Below are positions 33,285-45,996 of a DNA stretch of 62,511 nt, piece by piece; position 1 is the stretch's first letter, and the number at the start of each line of letters is the position of its first letter. The position numbers and the translations under genes are program-made. Location of the stretch: the NCBI GenBank assembly GCA_014529385.2, contig JABFUD020000341.1, forward strand, positions 1-62,511, in the 5' to 3' direction. This stretch comes from Adiantum capillus-veneris. Its lineage: Eukaryota; Streptophyta; Polypodiopsida; Polypodiales; Pteridaceae. Below the pieces are notes generated by a model. It had not been told where the DNA came from. It was given only the letters and a program-made list of their open reading frames with translations, and ran no database searches.

Positions 33285-33359
<75 letters not shown>

Positions 33360-33621
33360 CCTCCGCACGCCCAAAAAAAACTTTAAATACTAAATACCTT
33401 CATATTTTGTAAGTTTCTTACCTTCTAATTTATAATTTAGAGGTAGCGTTTCAAAATTTTTAGGTGACATTACACTTTTTTCTCAAGATTTTCCATCGCC
33501 TACAAAAAAATTTATACATGGAAGAGGCAACAAATATTCCTTTAATACCAAGCTTGGCAGGTTCTCACATGTTACGTAGGATTTTCTAGCCCTTATTCAA
33601 TGGATCTAGGAGTGCTTTATA

Positions 33622-33666
<45 letters not shown>

Positions 33667-33818
33667 GAGGGAGAGAGATTAATATTTATATTCTCCTCCT
33701 CCTTCTCCTTCCTTTTGTTTAATTGGTGAGTTCTCTAGGTTGCTTTCCTCCTCCTCCTCCTCCTCCCCTCTGTTTAATTGGGTAGTTCTCTAGGTTGTTT
33801 GTAGTTGTTTAATTTTCT

Positions 33819-33871
<53 letters not shown>

Positions 33872-34010
33872 CCAAAAAAAAACTTTAAATACTAAATACC
33901 TTCATATTTTGTGGGTTTCTTACCTTCTAATTTATAATTTAGAGGTAACTTTTCAAAAGTTTTAGGTGACATTACACCTTTTTCTTAAGCTTTGCTCCCA
34001 AGTCATGAAG
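32990..34010. repeat. Two tandem repeats of about 515 bp, each carrying its own microsatellites
   Basis: Copies start at about 32998 and 33513 (ACATGGAAGAG..., then CTCACATGTTACGTAGGATT, CCTCCTCCTCCTCC, (TC)n, 'AACTTTAAATACTAAATACC', 'TTTTTAGGTGACATTACAC'). Where copy 1 has (AC)n (33112-33145), copy 2 has (GA)n (33625-33660). Both have a (TC)n tract (33291-33357 and 33822-33867). No coding potential. Confidence 0.85.
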
Positions 34011-34038
34011 TCTACAATGTTTATGGTGTTTTTTGTAC

Positions 34039-34041
<3 letters not shown>

Positions 34042-34116
<75 letters not shown>
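34042..34116. repeat. (AC)n microsatellite
   Basis: About 75 bp of pure AC. His/Thr and Cys/Val ORFs across it are artefacts. Confidence 0.98.
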
Positions 34117-34120
<4 letters not shown>

Positions 34121-34840
34121 GTCTAATTGTCTGAGAAAAAAGCGATCTACATAGGGCCTTCCAACTCGATGATGAAGCAGAATTTAACCTTAAATTGCTA
34201 CACATCTTTGGCCAACATGGAAGAATATCATGCCTATGTGTACCACATTTGAGAGATGCAATTGACCATGGACGTGGAGAAGATGTGTAGTGCCATTGCC
34301 ACCCAATGAGACATTTTGTGAGGAGTACCATCGCCACTTGGTTGCACTCACATCATCGAGATCCTATGCTGAAAATGGATGATTCCAAGCGTTTAGAATA
34401 GGTGAAAAGAAGCATAGCTCATGTTTTCTCATTGGATGAATTATACATCAGACTCCACATTCTCGAGTCCATGGGGGATTGGCCCCTAACATGATGTACT
34501 AAGAGATGAAGAATGGTTTATAGACATCGAAGCATGTTACTAGGCCACTAGCTTTCAAAAAATCATCTTCATACCCATCCCACATTCAAGAAAACCAATA
34601 GTTCAAGAAACCATTAATGTGTTAACATCATGCAAGGTCTAGATGAGGAAGAATTTGCCTCTTCACCATCATCATTAGATTTTGGATCAATGGCACCTTC
34701 AACAAATAATGTGTAAGGCACTTCAACACCTTCCCCTCCCTACTAAAAGTCTTAAATCTTTCATCTCTTGTAGCATTGATTTTGTGTATTCCAATGTTGG
34801 GAAAAGGTCTAGGTTTAGTCAATCACAAATAGAAATGTAT
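34117..34840 (+). pseudogene. Weak coding-like fragment of unknown identity
   Basis: The plus frame from about 34150 reads FQLDDEAEFNLKLLHIFGQH and continues to a TAG near 34289; the next frame gives HFVRSTIATWLHSHH. The amino-acid composition looks like former coding sequence, but I recognise no family. From 34400 to 34840 I see nothing supported. Confidence 0.25.
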
Positions 34841-34844
34841 TTGA

Positions 34845-36780
34845 GTGTATAAAACCTGCAAATATAGTAAATTTTCCTTTAAAATTTCTCATAGGTAGGT
34901 TTTCCAAGTTTTTGGGAGAAAGTATTGTGTGTTTGAATGCTCTCAAAAACTTATGTTTACAATAATCTAACCTACAAATTTTGAGATTTACCTCTAAATT
35001 CCAGATTTGAAGGTAAGAACTCCTACAAAGTTTAGTGTAAAAACCATCAAATACAATAAATTTTCCTCTAAAATTCTCATAGTACGTTTTTCAAATTTTT
35101 GAAGAAAACATTGTGTACCTGAGTGCCCGAAGAAAATCTAAGTTTAGTGTAACTATAGTAAATTTTCCTCATTGAAAGTGACCCTAAAGAGTAAGAACGC
35201 CTAAGAATGGGGGTGCCAAGGGCCACGTAAGTGCATTCTAAGAGGCTACATTTAAATATGATGTACATGTTGACCAAAACATTTTGAAACATGATGGTTT
35301 TTTAAAAGAGCCCCTTAATAGCCATTTTAGTTTGCTTATGCCAAATACTTACATGATGCCACATGCCTTTAAGATATAAGGATACAAAATTGTATGCGGA
35401 TACGAGCCCTCACCTTGCCTCATGTGAAAATTACTCACAGCTTCCTTACCCTTACTCTTCTCCTTCCAGACATATGCGGCATCCTAAACTACAAACATTA
35501 ATACTATCAAGAGCTTGTTGTGTGTTTTTCAGTACATGATCATACTTAGTGTACATGTTGAGTAAAGCATTTTCAACCATAATCTATTTTTTTCCCTTCT
35601 CTAAGATCCCTTGATAGGAGTCTCATCATGTTTTCTTTCATACATGTCAATTTCTTAAATGTTGGCATCGGATAATACTAACACACCTTCAAGGTGCAAG
35701 CCAATGTTGACATCATTTAGCCCATTTAAATAAGCAAGAAAAAATCTAGTTGTGCTAGCACGCGAAGCGGGTGACTTGACTGTAAGTTTCTAGGAAGGGA
35801 AACTATGAGTGATTACTTCTCAAGTGCCTTACTGAAAGCCCAAAGATTGACACCAACAAAACACACTCTGGTGGGATCCACAAGGTAGAGAGCTCGAGAA
35901 ATGCAAGTTTTGCTAACTTTGGGACCAATTAGTAGGGATGAATTAGAAATTAGAGAGAAGGCATTAAATCATCATCATACATGCAAATTGAGAAAATCAA
36001 ACTTGAAAACCTTCCAATATAGTAACTTTTCTTCTAAAATTTCTCATACAGAATAATTTTTTGTAGGATTGGCCCTTGATGGAGACCTCTAAATTTAGTA
36101 AAAATCTGTAAATTTTAGATGCAAATCTTTAAGATTTTAGAGGAAAATTTTAGGAAAATCATGTAAGAATCTTCAAATTTAGTACATTTGCCTCTAAAAC
36201 TTCTCATATAAAGGTTTTCCAAGTAATTGGAAAAAAGAACTATATATCCAAGTGCTCGAAAAAAAACGTAGGTTAAGTGTAATCCCACCCAAATTTTGAG
36301 GTTTACCTCTAAATTCTAGATTTGAAGGTGAGAAAACCTACAAAGTTCATAGAAATTAGTAGGATTTGAACTGCAGATCAAAGGGGAGGCATACAATCAT
36401 CATCATACACACAAATAAGAAATCCAAATATTAAAACCCTTAATTATAGTAAATTTGTCTCTAAAATTTTATCATATGTAGGTTTTTCAATTTTCAATTT
36501 TTTGTGGGACTCCAAGAGCTCATCTATCCGCTCCATATTTATAACCTGAAAATTTAAGGATATGGCATATCCTTGAATTTGCACTATAGAGATTTATCTT
36601 AGATTCTAATTTGCAGGTGAGAATGCCTATGAAGTTAATAGGGAAAAACCTAGGCCTAGTGTAATCCCACCCAAAAAATTGAAGTTTACCTTTAAATTCT
36701 AATTTGGTTGAGAACACCTACAAAGTTGAGAGAAATTTAGCGCAAAAACCTTTAACAGTTTACTCCGCCTTCCGTCGTTA
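34845..36780. repeat. Dispersed degenerate repeat (ATAGTAAATTTTCCTCTAAAATT motif family)
   Basis: A segment built around AGTAAATTTTCCTCTAAAAT, 'TCTCATAG.AGGTTTT' and 'GAGATTTACCTCTAAATTC.AGATTTGAAGGT' recurs near 34855, 35045, 36010, 36170 and 36430, irregularly spaced. No ORF of note. This fills the region between the AC microsatellite and the next microsatellite cluster. Confidence 0.6.
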
Positions 36781-36886
36781 ACTTGTAATTGCTTGCCACC
36801 CATCCTAGATTTTCTCCATATTGTGGATTCGTCAACTTGGACTAACTCGCCTTTGTTTGTGATTGGCTATGGGACCAATTGCTCTT

Positions 36887-38480
<1,594 letters not shown>

Positions 38481-38485
38481 ATCTG

Positions 38486-40021
38486 GTGGTAAGAGACACT
38501 AAAGAAAAACCCGATGTGGTGGCAAAACCCCACCTTGAAATAAAAGAACCAGAACTTATAGTGCCGGACAGCGAAGATACCTTAGACGGAATTCCATTTG
38601 TAGAGAAAGATTGGCCAGGGGAAAAAGTTAGAGAGATCAATGATGGGAGCCTAACTATAAAGTCAGCTCCTATAGAGGAATTTTGGTTGGATAACCTATC
38701 TTATGATATGAATATTGATGTATAATTCGTGTATGGAAATTGTGGATCTGAAGCTTTAGGAATGTCAAAACCATTGACCTTGAAAACATTACCTTCTTAC
38801 TTGGGAGATAACGAAGATGAATCCATAGTGTGTAAGACCACTCAAGTAAAAAGAGCTGAACAGACCCTAGAAGTAGACAACATTCATTCAATCATGTCTA
38901 CACCCAGCCAATGCACTCTTACCTTGGGAGAACTTTTAAAACTCAAACCATACTTATGAAATGATCTACAAAAAACCCTAGAGAAGGTGGGGATAACGGG
39001 GCTAATCTCAAAAAACATTGGGAAAACTAGAAAACAAAATGGATAACAAAGAGATTCGATATGTTCCAATGAACAAAGTCGGAGAATATTACGAAGGGGA
39101 AGAAGGAAACACCACCCTTCTAGTGAAATATAATGACATTGAAACCATGGTAATACTGGATAGTGGAATAGGCATAGCCATAGACACGAAAGTAGTATGG
39201 GAATCCTAGGGACAACAAGCCATTAGACAAACTCGAATGAAATTGCAATTGGTTGGCGAACACATTGAGAGACCATTAGGGCTGCTTGAAAAGGTAATAG
39301 GCAATTCCTGTGGAATTGAATATCAACACGCTTTTGCCATAGTAGACTTTGGGCAAAAACTCAATCATGAAATCATATTGGGAAGACCTTTCATGCGACA
39401 AGTGTGGCTTATCCAATATTGGGAAGACAATTATCTATACTTGAAGCAAGTGGGATCTATAACAAGAGTAAACCTAAAAGATCACACTTATAGAGATTTC
39501 TTGAAAACACCCATACAAGAGTTTGATCAGTCTCTTCGGCTGAAACTAAGCTTCCATCCTGGCTAAACAAAGACACTCCTATTTGGATGTGTGGAGCTTC
39601 AAAAAATGGAAGCTTAAAACGAGAAGCATGTATTCTAGAAAGGGACTGCACAGGTGAAGCCTATATCCGTGAACCCTTTCCAGAGCATTTGTTTGAGCCA
39701 TTCGAGTGGACTCAAATTCTAGCGACCATGGATGTATGTGTGAATACATCTATGCCTACTCAATTTTGCAATGGGATGGCTACCATTAAGAGTTTTCGGA
39801 GGTCATTTGGTGAGCCTTCTAAGAATTTCTATTTCTCCCTCTGGAAAATGTTCTTAAAATATACTTGTACTTGTTGCGTATGTCCAAAAGGACAGCTGAA
39901 CACTCTAAAAAGTGAACCTAACTTTTCAAAAATCCTTGAGAACAATCACTTTTTCATTAATGTGTGTGTCGTTTTCATGAAGTACACGACGCTCATTCAA
40001 TATAGCTTTCGTCATCATTGA
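38486..40021 (+). pseudogene. Gypsy-like gag/protease region with an unnamed downstream module
   Basis: A run of plus ORFs in shifting frames. 38486-38957 is acidic and gag- or linker-like (TLTLGELLKLKPYL near 38917). 39018-39566 holds a retropepsin-like domain: VKYNDIETMVILDSGIGIAI with D-S-G at the active site (about 39158-39166), and NHEIILGRPFMRQ (about 39364), the typical C-terminal ILGRPF strand. The in-frame TAG at 39207 splits it. 39587-40021 encodes a separate module, EPFPEHLFEPFEWTQILAT then MDVCVN, which recurs as ELFEPFGWDQILATLDVYVN in the minus-strand element near 60330-60255. Function of that module unknown. Confidence 0.6.
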
Positions 40022-40051
40022 AGTTACAAAAAGCACAAAATTATCAGCTGG

Positions 40052-40688
40052 TGTTAGAATTTAAAGTTTTTGATACTGCCAATGTGTCAAAAATGACCAA
40101 AAACTTAAAAATTTTTATCTAGTTGCCTCAATCTGACAGTCGGAGAGGGAGAAATTGTCAAAATACCCCTAAAAAGAAGATTTTGCCTCACGACGTGCGG
40201 GGGGGGCATTTGGAAAATTCCAAATGGCCCTTCATACACCGTGAGACAAAAAATAAAAAAAGTAGATCACAGTGCACAGAGGGTCCTTTAGAATTCTCCA
40301 AACAGTCCCTCGTGCGCCATGATCCAAAATCCCCTTTTTAAAGATTTTTTGGCAATTTCTCCCTCTCATGATGTAAGATTTAGGCAAGTAGATAGGGTTT
40401 TTTTTAGGTTTTTGGATGTTTCGGACGCATTGGCGGAGTCAAAAGCTTCAAATTTCAACATTGTTACCATATACATGTGGTAGTGATGTGTCTGAACACA
40501 CTAGGACCGACGTGGTATTTTTTCCCTCTTTAGGAGGTTTTTTCCCCCGAGCATTGTATATACGCCCATCACTCTAGGGCTATCTATCTTTCCATTGCAC
40601 ACTAAGTAACACACTCTCTATTGTGTGCCTTGAGCTTCCTTCGTCTTCTCCAAGCTGTGTGTGTTTCTTTGCAACCCTAATTCCAACA
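40052..40688 (+). repeat. 5' LTR of a second copia element (637 bp, TGTTAG...CCAACA)
   Basis: Begins TGTTAGAATTTAAAG and ends TTCCAACA, immediately before a primer-binding site. It contains a TATA-like GTATATACGC near 40556 and a downstream pyrimidine-rich start region. No second LTR is present; the 3' part of the element is missing. Confidence 0.65.
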
Positions 40689-40689
40689 A

Positions 40690-40702
40690 TTGGTATCAGA
40701 GC
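40690..40702 (+). promoter_or_regulatory. Primer-binding site (tRNA-iMet) of the second copia element
   Basis: TTGGTATCAGAGC, a perfect match to the plant copia consensus, two bases after the LTR end. Confidence 0.85.
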
Positions 40703-41046
40703 AAATTGCGTCCTCTTGGGCTTAGTCGCTAGCTCCTCCAGCACACGCCTACTCACTTTCTCCAATTTCAGTGAGCTTTGGCAAGCGTTTGCAGGTTGAA
40801 AAATACTTCAAGGAGCTCGTAGATCTTGGTCTGCTCATATTTTCGATTCGGGCTCATTTCGGCCTCCGTTTCCACTACAAGCAGTACTGCACATGCTATT
40901 TTGTCATTTTGTGCAGAATTTCTGTCAATGCCGTTTTTTGCATAATAGGTGCCTTATAGTCTTCTACGGTTTGTATATAGCACGTGTTGTTCTCGCTCCG
41001 TTTCTCCTATTTTCGGGCAGTTTTCACATCAGGTGCAACATTTACC

Positions 41047-41306
41047 ATGGCTGACAACAACAACACAGATGTGTTCAAGATGTTTGCTGCTGAGGACAGG
41101 TTGGATGGGGACAACTACCCTATGTGGGCTTATATGATGCAACATATTCTTGTGTCAAAGGGCGTTTGGAACATTGTGCAGGGCATTGATGTACGTCCTG
41201 GTTCTGAGGATGTAGACAATGTTGAGGATGTTGCAGGTCTTGCTGTAGGGATTGCTGCTGTTAGAGTCGTTTTGCCTACGACAGAACAAGCTCGTTGGGA
41301 TGTTAA
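41047..41306 (+). pseudogene. Copia gag N-terminal fragment, cut by a TTAA transposon
   Basis: The ATG at 41047 opens MADNNNTDVFKMFAAEDRLD, then GDNYPMWAYMMQHILVSKGVW, the typical start of a plant copia gag (compare NNYPAWKFKITNFLKGKGYW in the 30960 gag). It reads 86 codons without a stop up to ARWDV, where CACTAG transposon sequence begins at 41307. The rest of gag and all pol are absent. The 359-bp leader between the primer site and ATG is unusually long but non-coding. Confidence 0.78.
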
Positions 41307-42437
41307 CACTAGGTTGGTAATGGGACACTTTTATGTCCTGGGACACTTTTATGTCCTGTTAAGTGACCATTTTCCTTGAATTATGTCAAGAGTTTCAAAA
41401 TGAATTTTGACGTGCTATCTGTCTAGAAAGTTGTCTCATGAGCTGAAAAAAAACTCGACATTTTTTTGGAATATCAATTCCATCTTTAGCCTTGTCCTTG
41501 CACAACATTTCACAACCTAAACTGTGTGAAAAAAAGGAACCTGTTTTTGGCTTTTTTCAACTTTTTGCAACCATACCACTCTAGAATTCATGTTTGTGAG
41601 GTCTATAATGCTAGAGAACTATCTTTAGTAGTCCTCAACATGTCCTGATGCTTCTAGGGAGAAATAAATGTTAAAGTTGTAAGTTATGACCAAATTACAA
41701 AAATTGTCAAATCCTGTTTTTTAGCCAATTTTAGCTCTTCTATGATTTTTTTTGGTGGCTTTCATGATATCCAAATGCAGTTTTGATTTTCTATGTCGCA
41801 TATTGTAACATAAAGCTAATATTCCTTGAGTTTTGGGGCACCTAATACCCTATTTTGTATAGTAGACAATGATGGTTGATTTTTTCAATTATAGAAGAAA
41901 ACGAAACATTCTAGTATATCAAGTATAGCTTTTTCAATATTGTTAGTTTCTTGTGACAAATACATGAATTTTGTAGGTAGTAACCATATGTAGTCATAAG
42001 GATCAAATTTGGCTAGATATTGAATAGTTTCTATGGGATTCTACAACTCATAACGTTGAACCCAGTTTTTTCATGTTTGCTGTATTTAGCACTTCATCTT
42101 TGTCCCCAAGATTCCCCTTGGTAAGAGATATATTATTCTTTTGACATGCTCCATGGCTCCTTATGAACCTAAAGGACAATAGGGAACTAAGAAAACATGC
42201 ATATATTATTTGTATTGAGCGTGGCTATAGAAACTTTGATGATAGGTTTGCAGAATGATAAAAATTCAACTTTTTTGTACCTATTTCTTTTGGCAAAACA
42301 AAAAATAATGAGTGAGAAGCAATCATATGTTCTGATCACCAACCCATTGAAGCTAACTAGGGAATTTATCTCAAGTCCTATAAAAATCCCAACTTTGGAG
42401 GCTTGGTGTGACCAAAAGATGAGAAATTAGCCACATT
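41307..42437. mobile_element. Second, truncated copy of the TTAA/CACTAG transposon (inverted)
   Basis: Starts with TTAA|CACTAGGTTGGTAAT inside the copia gag and aligns, as reverse complement, to 16208 down to about 15030 of the first copy. Shared landmarks: GGACACTTTTATGTC, GACCATTTT.CTTGAATTAT, 'CTGTGTGAAAAAAA', GGTGGCTTTC and 'CCATTGAAG'. Near the start an 18-bp unit (GGGACACTTTTATGTCCT) is tandemly duplicated. The other terminal repeat is missing: alignment stops at a GCCACAT shared with the adjacent gypsy sequence (42430-42436), suggesting a microhomology deletion. Confidence 0.82.
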
Positions 42438-43450
42438 TCAAAGGTTGATGAGCCATGCTTTTAAGGAATATCTTAGAAAATTCTTAGAAGTATATATGGA
42501 TGATCTATGTGTACATTCATCAATCGTGGCTGATCATTTTGAACACCTCAAGAAGGTATTCGAAAAATGTAGACTTTATAGGATTTGCTTAAATCCTGAA
42601 AAGTGCACATTCATGGGTAGACAAGGAAAAATTCTTGGACATATAGTGTCTAAAAATAGCATAGCTATTGATATTGAAAAAAATCATGTCATTGCTGAAT
42701 TGCCTAGACCAACAACACCCAAGGGGATACAAACCTTCATGTGGCATTGTGGATAATACCGACGGTTCATCTACATGTACGCTATAATTGCAAAACCCAT
42801 GTATAGCTTGATTACACACTTTGAGTGCACTGAGGCATGTAAAGAATCCTTCATGAAGCTTAAGCAAGCTCTTACCTCAGCTTTAATATTGAAAGCACCA
42901 GATTGGAATAAGATATTCCACATACATGTAGATGCTTCCAATTTTGCTATCGATTGTATACTAGCTCAACCAAGAGACAAGAAAATTGACTTTCCTATTT
43001 TCTTATGCTAGGTGACAGTTGAACATGGCGGAAAAGAATTACACCACCACCGAAAGGGAAGGATCAAGAATCATCTATGCCGTTAGAAAGTATAGACATT
43101 ACCTATTAGCCAACAAGTTTGTGTTCTTTGTAGACCACCAAGCTTTGTTGCATTTGGTCAACAAGCCATGCAGCACAGGAAGAATAGTGAGATGGTTCAT
43201 CATTCTTCTGGAATTTGATTTTACTGTGGTTGTAAAAAAGGGCACTACATATCAACGAGCAGATCATTTGTCAAGGATTGTTTCAGGAGAATCACCTAAA
43301 GGGTTAGACGATGATCTACCACATGCCTATTTGTTCTCCGTGGAAATGATACCTCGATGGTCGGACAATAGCTCAAGTGGATATACAAATACCACTTCCT
43401 ATTACAATTGGATTAATCGAGAAATTGGCTATGTATCAATTACTAGCTGG
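42438..43450 (+). pseudogene. Gypsy reverse transcriptase C-terminal part and RNase H
   Basis: 42445-42754 reads LEVYMDDLCVHS (YMDD catalytic box at about 42488), then HLKKVFEKCRLYRICLNPEKC and GKILGHIVSK, classic gypsy RT thumb landmarks, ending in stops at 42754. RNase H follows: HIHVDASNFAIDCILAQP (about 42922), then after a frameshift near 43012 NMAEKNYTTTEREG and VFFVDHQALLHLVNKP, ending in YQRADHLSRI. The N-terminal RT fingers are missing because the copia and TTAA transposon sequences sit immediately upstream. Confidence 0.85.
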
Positions 43451-44990
43451 TAGGCTATACAAAAGAAATCGAGATGGAATATTTCTCTTATGCATTAATC
43501 TTGAAGAAAAAAAATTGTACCTAAGTCAAGCACATGTTACCATAGTAGGACTTCACTTTGCGGAAGACCAAACTATGCAACGAATTTTGAGAGTTGGAGT
43601 ATTTTGGCCAACAATGAGGAGTGATGTTCAATATTTTGTAAAGGATTTTCCTCAATGTAAACAACAAACAGCCAAAGCTCATGTAACATTGTTTCAAATG
43701 TCACCTGTCCCTAAGTGGAGTAACTATCTGTTTACTTACTTATCAAGCTTTACATTTCCTGAGGATATGAGTAAACACCGTCAAAGACCAATTAAAATTG
43801 AAGCAAGAGACTATGCTCTTATTGGGAACCAATTGTATTGGAGAGGTAAAGATCAGCATTTGTGTCTTTGTGCAAATGAAAACGAGTATATTCCGATTCT
43901 AGAACAAGCACATGCTGGATTAGCTGGATGTCACTTTTCTAGTGAAACCACCACAAGAGCAATCTTGATGGCAGGCATATGGTGGCCATCACTTTTTTCA
44001 AATGCCAAAGAATATGTTCGAAGGTGTGATGCTTGTCAACGAGAAAAAATGCCAACACGTGTAGATAGCATGCCCTTAAGAACAATGATGGGGGCTAGAG
44101 CTTTCGCAAAATGGGGTATAGATTATGTTGGGCCAATACAGCCACCTGCTTATAGAACCCAGGCTCAATATATCATTGTAGCTATGGACTATTTGACCAA
44201 GTGGACCGCGGCTAAAGCAACTCAAAAGAATGATGCCAGAACCACTATTGCATTCTTATAGAGTATGTATTCACGAGATATGGACTGCCAATAGAAACTG
44301 TCAATGATCAGGGAACTCATTTCCTCAATGAGTTAATTGAGTATTTGCTTAATGAGTTTATGGTCATCCATAACAAATCATCTCCCTAGCACCCATAAGA
44401 AAACGGACAAGATGAGCATACGAACAAAATTCTTAGCTCGATGATGACTAAAGTGGTTAGTTCAAGAAGGACAGACTGGGAAATGAATCTCCATGCTGCT
44501 CTATGGGCTTATCGAGTTTCATTCAAAACAATTTTAAATGCTACACTCTTTAACCTTCTTTATGGTCTTGATGTCATATTGGCAATAGAATTTCTATTCC
44601 CGACATTAAGGGTAGCACAGAATCTTGAGTGGGCTGGACATGAATTGTTAGAAAGACTTGAAGATTTGGAAAAGCTAGATGAGCAAAGGCTAACTGATGT
44701 AGCTCACATCTATGCACAAAAGAGAAAACAAAAACAGTTTTTTGATTCCCATCTTCAAGAAAGGGGACTTAGTTTTAGTCTATTCCCTTAAGAAACACAT
44801 TCCCAAGTTTAAGAAAAAGGAAAACGGACCATTTATCATTGAAGATGTATCTCCAAGTGGAGCCGTAAAATTGTCCACCCTAGATGGTGAACCAATGGCT
44901 AGTTGAATTAGTGGATGTCGTTTAAAGAAACACAATTTGCTGCTAACCAATGAATTGCTAAAAAGAGTGCATGCAACCAGGCAAAGGAGG
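43377..44990 (+). pseudogene. Gypsy integrase with two H2C2-type zinc modules
   Basis: The ORF 43377-44261 contains two tandem zinc-binding-like modules. The first, QAHVTIVGLHFAEDQTMQ ... FVKDFPQCKQ (about 43529-43668), has lost one Cys. The second, QAHAGLAGCHFSSE ... VRRCDACQREK (about 43904-44050), is intact HHCC. The DDE core follows: KWGIDYVGP (first Asp, about 44122), then after a stop at 44259 and frameshift VNDQGTHFLNEL (second Asp) and ENGQDEHTNKIL (Glu, about 44401). The C-terminal domain (44441-44791) frameshifts near 44758 into GDLVLVYSLKKHIPKFKKK. A single zinc module is the norm. Confidence 0.82.
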
Positions 44991-45068
44991 ATTAAACGAT
45001 AGCAGGTTATTGATACAACCCAAGAGGAAGCTCGGCTTTAGGTACTCAAACGGAAAGCTTCTCTCAAG

Positions 45069-45593
45069 AATCAATAGATATTGATTCCCATCAACACTCT
45101 AGAAATAGATGATCGACAATGGGAATCACCTAAAGATGCAATTTCAACAGATGATGATTGGTTAGACAGAATGGACTTGCGCATCAAAGTACATCTCATC
45201 AATCATAGCATCAATGCTTTGGTCGACACAGGAGCTATAGTAACTGCAGTCAGTTATTCCACGTACAAGAAGACAACAAGTCAAGCATTGACAACAGGAA
45301 TAGAGACAATCAAAGGATGCAACAAGAACCCAACCCCAACATTGGAATAGTCAACTTGAACGTGGTAGTACATGGATGTTCATGTCCTCATCAATTTGTA
45401 TGCTTTACCAGATGAACACATGAATGAGACGATGATTCTTGGAATTCCCTGGATGCGAACATACAAAGCAATACCAGATTGGGATACAAATCAGCTAAAG
45501 CTATCACCTAAAGGCAGGCAACTCATTGTTCCAATTGCACCAAGCAAGGAGGAATGGAAAGGAAGAAATCAACAGACCAAACCACGAAATTAA
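45069..45593 (+). pseudogene. Second retropepsin-like aspartic protease ORF downstream of integrase
   Basis: 45081-45350 reads RIKVHLINHSINALVDTGAI with the DTGA active-site motif (about 45220-45231). A frameshift near 45345 leads through NLNVVVHGCSCPHQFV to a third frame with MNETMILGIPWMRTYKAIPDW (about 45420-45482), where MILGIPWM matches the C-terminal ILG strand of retropepsins. It lies only about 100-200 bp after the integrase C-terminal end, the wrong side for a normal gypsy gag-pro-pol order. It may be an accessory ORF or the start of another element. Confidence 0.6.
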
Positions 45594-45996
45594 TCAATCT
45601 TCTCCATCCCCTCGACAAGCAAATGCTACAAGTAGCATGCAAGGAGTCAGGCAAATTTGGGTACCAGAAGCACAACTTAAGGATAAGCCGATTCAAATGT
45701 GAGTGCCCAAAACTTCACCGACAAAACAAAAGAAGGTTCCAAGGGTAGAAACACAGAGACGAGCATCTCTGAGTAAGAAACCTAACATGAAACTAGTTTG
45801 GAAGAAAAAGGATCACTTACCTTCTCCACAAACCGTAAGATCAATCAAGAAATTGCAAGTTAAGTCTCAAAAGACTCCACCACACCATACAGCAACAAGC
45901 AAACCAAGCAAGCATCCTGATGGTACAATCAAACAGACAGCACAAAAGCTACAAGATTTTCTCTTTGGAAGACAGCATCAGAAACCCTTGAGTTAA
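45594..45996 (+). pseudogene. Lys/Pro/Gln-rich ORF after the second protease
   Basis: The frame at 45703-45996 is strongly basic (TSPTKQKKVPRVETQRR, KLVWKKKDHLPSPQ, KKLQVKSQKTPPHH) and readable upstream as QIWVPEAQLKDKPIQ. W-x-P-K/E type motifs recall those in the minus-strand element at 57.5-59.4 kb. No named domain. Probably nucleic-acid binding by composition; this is inference. Confidence 0.35.

Noticed and set aside
40689-40705. tRNA gene at TGGTATCAGAGC sites (also 24513 and 31212)
   Set aside because: Only the 12-18 nt complement of the iMet 3' end is present, directly after LTR ends; no cloverleaf. These are primer-binding sites.
42438-43450. Endogenous pararetrovirus (caulimovirus) reverse transcriptase
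   Set aside because: RNase H is followed by a clear gypsy integrase, and no movement or coat-protein domain is visible.
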